In this document: positions 56,167-64,000 of the stretch, piece after piece
Layout of the letters: the number at the start of each line of letters is the position of its first letter
Position numbering within the stretch: the stretch's first letter is position 1
Origin: Dasysyrphus tricinctus
Taxonomy: Eukaryota > Arthropoda > Insecta > Diptera > Syrphidae
NCBI GenBank assembly: GCA_963921185.1
Contig: CAWUEQ010000106.1
Span: 62,001-126,000 of the forward strand
Direction: 5' to 3'
DNA: 64,000 nucleotides
The notes under the pieces: generated by a model
Seen by the model: only the letters and a program-made list of their open reading frames with translations
The model's database searches: none
What the model was told of the DNA's origin: nothing
Position numbers and translations under genes: made by a program

Positions 56167-56178
56167 GTGTTGCTTGGG
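56167..56178 (-). repeat. Right terminal inverted repeat
   Basis: GTGTTGCTTGGG is the exact inverse of the 46529-46540 terminus. TT follows on the outside, matching the TT before the left end. Confidence 0.65.
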
Positions 56179-57079
56179 TTGCCATACAACCGTTAAGGAA
56201 AAGCTTATTTATCTCAAAAACGGTTTCAACGATTTTGATAAAAAAAATCAGTGTATTATTGTAGATATGATATACCTTTTAGTTAGGTTACACTGGCCAC
56301 TTTCCCATATTTTTGATATAACTCGGAAACTAAGCTGAATTTGACAAAAACCAACAAAAAAAAAATCGAAAAATCAATAATTTTTAAATTTTGTTCTAAA
56401 AAGTGCATTACTTTTTTCGGATTAAAGATACGCTTAAGACATACATAATTATTTTGGTACATTAGTACAATTTAAGTACAAATACCTTGCACTTGAAATT
56501 TTTAAATACCAGTACTATTCCTTGGTACCTACTTGTACTTAAAAATTTGAAGTACCAGTACGGTACTTGTACTGGTACTTTAATTCCACAAAAGTACTTT
56601 AAATTTTTGTACTGATTTATTTTGTACTTTTGTGAATTGTACTTAAATTCTTTATAATTCCTTTTAATTCCATAAGTACTTATAATTCCTTTTAATTTCT
56701 TTTTGATAAGAAACTAGAAATAATATATGTATGTCTTAAACAAAAATCAAGCGTGGTTTTTAGTGACGTGGTCATTGTATTCGTCTTGATCTAGTGACTG
56801 TTTACACGGGGGTCTGTTTCGTGGTTTTCTCGCTATGGTCTGGTTTTGGTCTCACCATGAGATTTACACGTGGTTTTAGGAAATGTTTTTCCTTCATTTC
56901 GCATAGTCCGGATCAGATTATGTGGATAATAAAATGCGGGTAATGTCTTTCAAAATGCTGTAAGCTTAAAAAATCAATTGAAAGCGCTAAGAATATTTTC
57001 AAGCGTGCTCGTCACCGAAGCAACACAACGAAATATAAATGTTTTTATTTCTTGGGGAGATCCTTACCCTCCCGAGTTC

Positions 57080-57165
57080 TAGTGAGCGGAGGGTAACGAT
57101 GTCCCGCCACCAGAATCCCGCGGTAGCGATATCCCGCCACCAGAATCCCGCGGTAACGAATTTCC
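57080..57165. repeat. Short GC-rich direct repeat
   Basis: CGCCACCAGAATCCCGCGGT occurs twice, 34 bases apart, in a locally GC-rich block that contrasts with its surroundings. Confidence 0.8.
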
Positions 57166-57537
57166 GTCGTTCAGGCATCCCACCGGTAGTACTATGATAC
57201 TATTTGGCGGGATAATCAATGTTGGTGATTTCGAATTAAGTATATTTTGGAATTAAATCAAAGCGCACGGTAGTGCCCAGCCAAGTTCGCGGCACTACAC
57301 CCTTTTTACAGAAACAAACTCAGGCGATTTTCAAACCCCCCTCTAACTTCAGTACCAATAAAGTCAGAAACTTCAAATTCGGAGTATTTGCTGAACTGAT
57401 CAAACACAGGTGGCTCACCAAATTTCAACTCTTTAGCATTAGTAGTTTCCAAGATATAGGACTTCAAAAATCGCAAAAACCGTAACTGACTGACTGATTC
57501 ACTGACTCACTGACTCACTGACAGATCATCAAAATTA

Positions 57538-58335
57538 TGGAGCACTTCCCGACACCGCAGAAACTTGAAATTTCGCACAATGGTAGGCTTTGTAGTACAT
57601 ACAAAGGAAAAAATCGCAAATCTGCAATTTTCTATTCAGGGGGTGTGGCATCCACCCACTTTCTTAAATATTCTATAAATTATATGGAGCCTTTATGATT
57701 GTTGTAGAACAATGAAAATTGGTAAGTCGGTAGGGTTTGAGGTCCATAAATGAAAAAAATTGAAAAATTGGAATTTTCCGTACAGGGGGCGTGGCATCCA
57801 CCCACATTCTTAAAAATTCTTATAAATTATACGGAGCACTTCCGATTGTAGTAGAACGATGAAAATTGGTAGGTCGGTAGGGCTTAAGGTGCTAAGAAAG
57901 AAAAAAATTGAAAAATTGGAATTTTACATTCAGGGGGCGTGGTATCCACCCACATTCTTAAAAATTCTTATAAATTATATGGAGCACTTCCGATTGTTGT
58001 AGAGCGATGAAAATCGGTAGGTCGGTATGCCTTGAAGTACTTAGAAGAAAAAAATCGAAAAATTGGAATTTTCAGTTCAGGGGGCGTGGCATCAACCCAC
58101 ATTCTTAAAAATTCTTATAATTTATCAAGCACTTCCGATTGTTGTAGAACGATGAAAATAGGTAGGTCGGTAGGACTTGAAGTACTTAGAAAGGAAAAAA
58201 ATCGAAAATTTGGAATTGTCCATTCAGGGGGGGTGCCATCCACCCACTTAATCAGAATTGCTATTATTTGTATGGAGTACTTTCGGTTGTCGTAGAATTA
58301 TGAAACTTTGTAGAGCGGTAGGGCTTGACTTTCAC
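57538..58335. repeat. 148-bp tandem array, about 5.3 units
   Basis: The box GGAGCACTTCCGATTGTTGT (with variants) recurs at about 57538, 57683, 57832, 57981, 58127 and 58274. Each unit also contains CAGGGGGCGTGGCATCCACC and AATTGGAATTTTC. A run of ACTGACTCACTGACTC words precedes it at 57486-57525. The open frame at 58032-58295 reflects the repeat, not a gene. Confidence 0.9.
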
Positions 58336-59509
58336 CTGGCAAAATAAATCTTTGCAAAAAGGAGTGAAATCACAGCAAAAACATAAATGTTAAAAAAGGA
58401 GCCAAGTTCTCATGTGTACAAGAAACATGTGCGTAAAAAGTCAGCCAAAAAAAGTAATGAGATCTAAAATATATGCCAAGTTTTAAGTTCATGAAGTTTA
58501 ATACCAAATATCTTAATTAGAGTAGTATCGAAACAATTCCAAATTATGACAGAAATTTGGTAATTAATGACTACTGATTAAAATTTGGTGGATTTACTTG
58601 GCAAGTAAATAAGTAAACAAAGCGATATTAAAAAAAGAAAACCTTGTGAATAGACCAGCGACATGTCAGGTAAATAATTTAAACAAACAAAATTAGATAT
58701 TCGAACTACATCCGGTCGAGGTCCTGTCTATCTAAAATTAAATTGCAAAAACGGTCCAATGTCACGCTTGTGAATTTTTTTTTATTTTCAAACTCTATTT
58801 TGAAAATCTAGAGGTGTCCAATTCTTTTAGGAGAAAATTTCAAACACAAATTCGAAATTTTGGTTAAAACAACGATGGTCCTTGTGACTCATGTCAGCGT
58901 ATCATGGAAAAAATTCAAGATGTTAAAATCAATATATTTTTGCTTATTTGAGAACTTCGTGCTCAACAAAAAAAATTGTTAGTTTTACATATTTTTCTTT
59001 GAATTAGCCATTATTTTAGTAATACATTTACAACTAAATTTTTCTCGGAATCAATTCAAGTGGACTTGAGCCGTTTTTTCCCCTGGACCCTTTATATATT
59101 ATTTCCAGTTTTTTTTTCGAAAAGTTATTAAAAGTAATTAAAGGGAATTATAAATACTTTTGGAATTAAAAAGGAATTGAAAATTATTTAAGTACAAATC
59201 AAAAGTACAAAAGTTATCAATACAAAAATATCAAGTAGGTACTTTTGAGGAATTAAAGTACCGGAACTGGTACAAAGTGCAAACAGTTTTAAAAAGATTG
59301 GAAAATTTTCAGTGGACTTTCTGCAAAATGTGATCGAAAAAAATATAAATGTTGTTCAACCTTGTACTGCACGGGAATTTTTATATGGGAGGCGTAAATT
59401 ATTTGTACGGCACTAGATAGTCAATTATTTAAGCTTCCTTATAAAACATAATGCTTACTAATCCACTGCATAGAATATGCCAACCACCTTCACGAAGAAA
59501 TTCTTGAAA

Positions 59510-60145
59510 TGCTGTTGAGTTCCGAAATAAGATTTGGTAGCAATTTTGCTGCAGCTAAGGAAATTGCTGAAAAAATGAGTTTGCTGTTGGTTGTCCCACG
59601 GAATGTCGCAAAACAGAGGTGGCCCGGAAGAATATTTTCGTCGGTCTTTCTATGTTCCTTTTATGGACCATTTATTTAGGCGTTATTGATGCTTTACATA
59701 ATTCTAAATATTTAGCAAGAAAAATGTTACGAGCTTGAAGAGGAAGAAATTAAAAGGACTGTTAAGGTATTTCCTCAAGAATGTCCAGACGATACAGAAG
59801 GTTTGGATGATTTTTTTAGCTGAAATGAAGACATGAAAAATGTATTTCTTTTATTTGCTTGATATCTATCAATGTTAAATTAATTATGGTTGATGCAGAC
59901 ATTGTTTGGGAATGCCAAATAAAAACGGTAAACAAAAAAAAACACTTTATAGACACCTTAAATGCTTGTGATTTTTCCTTATAGTCATCGTTTTATGCAG
60001 ATCGGGGTGACACTTCCGGTGTCTTTGGTTTCAGATTAAAAACTTATCTGCTAAGCAAAACCAGCGAGCAGCGACTGAACGGTTTGATGTTGCTGAACAT
60101 CTATAGAAATATTGAGATTGATTATGTGGAGGTTATAATGGCAAA
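59510..60145 (+). pseudogene. Decayed C-terminal part of a hAT transposase
   Basis: Two regions read hAT-type sequence. At about 59540-59690, FAAAKEIAEKMS and then (another frame) PEEYFRRSFYVPFMDHLFRRY match the segment before the C-terminal dimerisation domain of DUF4371-type hAT transposases. At about 60030-60130, LKTYLLSKTSEQRLNGLMLLNIYRNIEID is split only by frame choice and matches the dimerisation (hATC) region. Between them an EELEEEEIKRTVKVFPQ stretch is visible. Several frame breaks, and possibly a retained intron, separate the parts. The N-terminal catalytic half is not visible. Confidence 0.65.
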
Positions 60146-60163
60146 AGTAACAACGCACATGAA

Positions 60164-60183
60164 CCCCCCCCCCCCCCCCCCCC
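60164..60183. repeat. C20 homopolymer
   Basis: Twenty consecutive C follow the hAT-like fragment. Such runs are rare in AT-rich DNA and prone to length error. Confidence 0.9.
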
Positions 60184-62291
60184 AAAATTTTTATGTGTTC
60201 GCCTCTGCCCCGAGCTTCACGAAAAGAGAATGAAGCACTTGATCTCTTTTCCCAACGTGGTGAAATAGCTTATGCAAACTCTGGTGCCTTCTGAACTGTG
60301 TTCTACATGATATTCCTATGACCATGAGTAGATACTAAAGGAAGCTCCTGGTGCAGAGCAGCACAGTGGTAGGATATGACACAAGTGGCTTGGTTTTCTC
60401 TTAATTAATTAAACACTACGCTAACTTAATTCGGATCACTGTGCGATTAGTATATAAAACTTTTAATACCTTGCCTAAAATTTAAATTTCCCAACTTGAT
60501 TGAGCTAGCTAAAAATAATTAACATTAAAATTTCCAAAGCTTCTTACTCCATAACGAAGATTGTCTAATCTAATTAAATAAATTATGTAAGTCTGATGGT
60601 TTTACATATAAAAGTAAAGCCATTCTGGCTCAGCATATTTATTAGTTATCATCCTGTTGATAAAAACCACATCCTTATCATCAAAGTCATTAGGTATATT
60701 ACACAACTTATTACCAATCTCTCTCTTACAGTACAGAGTCTGTGGTAATTTTTGAAATCATCCTATTTCATAATTAAATCCTGAAATTGAAAGCTGTGGC
60801 CTAAAGAAGCAACATACACACAACACAAAGTTATAATGAAAATGATTATTTTGTAAACAAATTTCCATTTTCCGCTTCATTCCTCCTCCCTTACGATTTA
60901 CTCTCGCAATTGAAATTCTTGAATGCTTAACAGCAGTCTGGCAATTAGTGTCCTCGTATACTCCATACCACTCCGAATATCGACACCCAGCACCATCACC
61001 AACAACGCAATGCCTAAGGGCTTTTGTAGCCTCTCTTGCTGATACAGACAAGAGCCTATTAGGCTAATTTAACTAAACGACAACAACAGAAAAAAATCAA
61101 TACCTTTTCCCATCAGAGTTAAATGTCTCAGCTCTCAGATGTCATTACTAGGCTTTTACAATAAAAGCTTGTAAATCCCCCCTCGCAAAAAAAAAGCAAA
61201 AAACTTCTGCTCCGTCTGTTGCTGGAAATAGGACGTAAGATTTAAGCACTTGCCCTCATTACGCCATTTAACCCCTAAACGCGGTAGAAAAATCGATAAA
61301 TAAAATTATCTTGAAAGCATATTATATGAAAGGTCTTCTTCGTCAAACAACCCCCATGTTGAACTTGTTCCACTTAACAACCAGGCCGCGGAATGTGTTT
61401 GCTTATGTTTTTTTTTTTCTTCTTCTCTAACAAAAGTACGTATTTTAGAAATAGAGGAGAATCCCTTATGAACAGCTCCAACTCCGACACTGATGACGAC
61501 CAAGCCTTGACAAAGACCCTCGAGTGCAGTAGCGGTGGTGTGGTGTGGGATGGGTTGGGATTCCAGTGGTTATTTATTTGCAAGCCTATTCGCTCCACGG
61601 TCTGTTTTCTTCTTTGACTTCGTGTTCGAGTGCGACTTTATAACGACATTGTTGATTTTCATTTGTTGCTCTCAATGCCTTGAGTAAAGGTGTAGGTATA
61701 TGTGGCAAAGAAGCCATACTGTACGACAACGATGTCAATGCTGCTTCTCCTACTACAGATTGTTCTTTCGGGCGACTTACATAAATATCATGGGCATGAC
61801 CGAGCCATCAGAGCTAGAGAGCAACTTAAGAACATTGATTTGCACTTAACCAGCGCGGCCCCTATACTCATGTCGACACTTCATGCAGAGTGGACAACTT
61901 CAATGCGAAGAGCTGCCCTTGAGGAAGGTTTTAGTTATGTATGTGAGTATAGCATCTTCCATATAATGTCAACGTTCTACACGGGCGGTTCTATTTCTAT
62001 ATGAAACTTAAGCTGAAATGGTAAATTTATATTCATCTCCACTTGATCATTCTCTTTTTTATAGTTTACATTAGAACCTATAGAAATAGTTTCCAGGGAT
62101 GAATTTACAATTTACATTTGCATACCTACTCAAAGGGTCAATCAATAGGGACGATTTAAATTTGTTAGACTTTACCTAGCGGCCATACCCAAGTTTTTAA
62201 AGCAACAACATTCGTCTAATTTGTTGTGAATTGTTTGGTAGTGTATGGCTATGTTAAGTGCGGATTTATGCATGCATATGTAAGTCTTAGG
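60184..62291. other. Intergenic stretch without a supported gene
   Basis: Open frames at 60758-61051, 61374-61617 and 61702-62004 lack recognisable domains and overlap one another on both strands. I call none of them. Confidence 0.5.
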
Positions 62292-64000
62292 ACTGTTGCG
62301 GTAGGGGGGATGTTCGAAAGTTCTACCGAAGGGTGAGGCAAACTACCCAGGGCTACAAGGCCAGAACAGAAGCCTGCCGAGACGAGAGTTGGAATATGGT
62401 AGTAGACACACAGTCGGTGCTGAGGATCTGGAAACAACACTTTTCTAGACTGCTAAACGGCAAAGATGACCAAAATTCCGCTGCTAGACAGAATAATCCA
62501 TTCAAACTGGACGATGATGGTCAAAATTTCCGTCCACCCGACCTAAATGAAGTGCGGTTAGCGATAACCAAGCTTAAAGCGTACAAGGCTGCTGGTGCAG
62601 ATGGCCTTCCAGCCGAGCTATTCAAAGCAGGAGGAGATGATTTGGTAGGGAGTATACACCAACTTATCTCCAAAATTTGGTCGGATGAAAGTATGCCCGA
62701 TGAATGGAACCTCGGTATAGTGTGCCCCATCCACAAGAAAGGAGATACTCTGACTTGCGCCAACTACAGAGGTATAAGTCTCCTCAACATCGCATACAAA
62801 ATCCTGTCATCTGTGCTGTGTGATCGCTTAAAACCGTTTGTCAACGACCTGGTCGGCCCTTATCAGTGTGGTTTTCCAGGAGTTCCAAATCGATACACAC
62901 CATCTCTTTATCGATTTCAAAGTCGCGTATGATAACGTAGACAGAGACGAGCTATACAAAGCCATGTCGCATCTCGGCATCCCTGCCAAACTCGTCCGCT
63001 TGTGCAGGATGACGATGGAGAAATCTCGCTGCTCCGTCAAAATTGGCAAGAACACCACCGAACCATTTGATGTCAAGAAAGGTTTGAGGCAAGGCGATGC
63101 GTTATCATGCAACCTGTTTAACATCGTACTTGAAGCAATTGTACGCAACTCGCAAGTCAACAACAGAGGTACAATTTATCAAAAATCAGTTCAACTACTT
63201 GCTTATGCAGATGATATTGACATCATTGGGAGAACGAAGCGAGCTGTTACCGGCGCATTTGCAAGTATTGAATCGGAAGCGGTGAAAATGGGTTTGGCTG
63301 TTAATGAGGACAAGACGAAGTAAATGCTATCATCGAGAAAAGAATCTCAACATCGTCGACTCGGCCAAAACGTTACGATGGATAGGTACAACTTCGAAGT
63401 CGTCAAGGACTTTGTCTACCTGGGCTCCACTATTACATCGCAAAATGACATCAGTGCAGAGATCAAACGAAGAATTACTCTTGCCAACCGCTGTTTCTTC
63501 GGGCTAAGAAGGCATTTGAGTAGTAAAGCCCTCTCTCAAAGAACCGAGGAGACCTTATATAAGACCGTCATCATCCCGGTTCTGCTATATGGGGCAGAAG
63601 CATGGACCCTGTCAAAAACGGATGAGAACCTGCTTGGGTGCTTTGAAAGGAAAATTCTACGGGTGATCTTCGGTCCAGTATGTATCGATGGAGTATGGAG
63701 GAGAAGATTTAACAACGAGTTTTATGGGCTTTTCAGCGACGTCGACCTAGTCAAAAAGCTGAAAATACAGCGGCTGAGATGGCTGGGACACGTGGAGCCT
63801 ATGGACACCGACGCACCAGCCCGACGAGTCTTCGAATCTACCCCTGATGGTCTACGCAGCAGAGGAAGAACCCACCTTAGGTGGCGCACACAAGTGGAGA
63901 ACGATCTCAACCAACTTGGAGTGCGTAACTGGAGGCAGCTAGCTAGGGACCGAGCTGGCTGGAGAGGTTTGTTGGTTGAGGCCGTAGTCCACCCTGGACT
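62292..64000 (+). mobile_element. Fourth RTE-like LINE copy, runs off the window
   Basis: The copy begins abruptly in the linker (VRKFYRR area) at about 62300, so it is 5'-truncated. It extends to the last base of the window. Its 3' part is nearly the same as the copy at 22339-24475, so both belong to one subfamily. Confidence 0.88.
62300..64000 (+). pseudogene. Reverse transcriptase and C-terminal domain of the fourth RTE-like copy
   Basis: The frame runs from the linker (SVLRIWKQHF at about 62415) through the front of RT (KAAGADGLPAELF, about 62585; NYRGISLLNIAYK, about 62763; GPYQCGF, about 62860). There a deletion of about 22 codons removes the STIDQIF box and shifts the frame. RT continues with HHLFIDFKVAYD (about 62897), LRQGDALSCN (about 63083) and LAYADDIDII (about 63200). 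A TAA stop replaces a Tyr codon at 63321-63323. After it the same reading continues with RRITLANRCFFGLRR, LLYGAEAWTLS and RLRWLGHV to the window end. It has few defects, so it is a rather young but dead copy. Confidence 0.87.

Larger units (their letters stand above)
46529..56178. mobile_element. Candidate two-gene DNA transposon, CACTA/Transposase_21-like, about 9.65 kb
   Basis: CCCAAGCAACAC at 46529-46540 is matched by its exact reverse complement at 56167-56178, with TT on both outer sides. The next 30 bases are also alike: AAACTCTTGAAGAGT on the left, AAATCTTGAAAAGT on the right. CTCTT/TCTTGAAGAG words recur in both subterminal zones. Inside are a three-exon transposase gene (+), a convergent three-exon accessory gene (-) and an 18-unit satellite array. 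A large element with subterminal repeats and a tnp2-like transposase fits CACTA/EnSpm organisation. The right border could lie elsewhere if the 12-base match is chance. Confidence 0.65.
56487..59283. mobile_element. TIR element of about 2.8 kb with internal tandem array
   Basis: The DNA at 56487-56715 and 59100-59283 forms an imperfect inverted repeat of about 200 bases. The arms share TTGCACTT near the tip, repeated AGTAC/GTACTTTAATTCC words, and TTATAATTCC(C/T)TTTAATT near the inner end. The interior has no transposase. It holds a GC-rich block at 57060-57220 and a tandem array at 57538-58335. The superfamily is unknown and the exact tips are approximate. Confidence 0.6.

Noticed and set aside
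61702..62004. 100-codon frame with a hydrophobic N-terminus as a secreted protein
   Set aside because: A signal-like start alone is weak evidence, and no homologous domain or splice signals are visible.

Overview
This is a window of animal, most likely insect and probably dipteran, nuclear DNA. It is AT-rich, has introns with GT..AG borders, and carries many insect-type transposable elements. I found no rRNA, tRNA, operon, prophage or CRISPR array, and no host protein-coding gene I could support. Nearly all coding potential belongs to mobile elements of different ages, many nested or bounded by target-site duplications (TSDs) that I could read directly. The dipteran placement rests on the element mix and is inference. 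LAYOUT. 0-12 kb: a 5'-truncated CR1/L2-like LINE (2266-4700); an RNase H-bearing LINE fragment with a (CCTAA)n tail and 12-bp TSD (5111-6730); a hAT-type non-autonomous element with a perfect 8-bp TSD (7849-9737) that holds a second terminal-inverted-repeat (TIR) element. 12.5-18.3 kb: an RTE-like LINE on the minus strand, split by a second RTE-like LINE with a 9-bp TSD. 20.0-24.5 kb: a Jockey-clade LINE remnant with 13-bp TSD, then a third RTE-like copy with an internal deletion. 25.5-32.3 kb: a young Ty3/Gypsy LTR retrotransposon (minus strand) whose LTR copies look identical over 385 bp. Its Gag starts with a SAP-like DNA-binding domain, and its integrase is cut by a 679-bp MITE. 32.3-46.5 kb: foldback elements, a perfect-looking 556-bp tandem duplication, a pogo-like MITE and LINE scraps. 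46.5-56.2 kb: the most interesting unit. It is a candidate complete DNA transposon of about 9.65 kb bounded by 12-bp inverted repeats. It carries a three-exon CACTA/Transposase_21-like transposase gene (+), a convergent three-exon accessory gene with DUF4806-like features (-), and an internal array of about 18 copies of a 187-bp repeat with a higher-order period. 56.5-60.2 kb: a TIR element with its own 148-bp tandem array, then a decayed hAT transposase. 62.3-64 kb: a fourth RTE-like copy running off the end. HOW THEY RELATE. The RTE-like copies share a (TTAC/TAAG)n 3' tail and a linker region, and each carries a different internal deletion. The LTR retrotransposon was inserted recently and the MITE inside it is younger still. 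The 46.5-56.2 kb unit has an intact accessory reading frame across both introns and a transposase with a single frame break near its C-terminus, so it may be recently active. All family names come from motif recognition by eye, without a database search.
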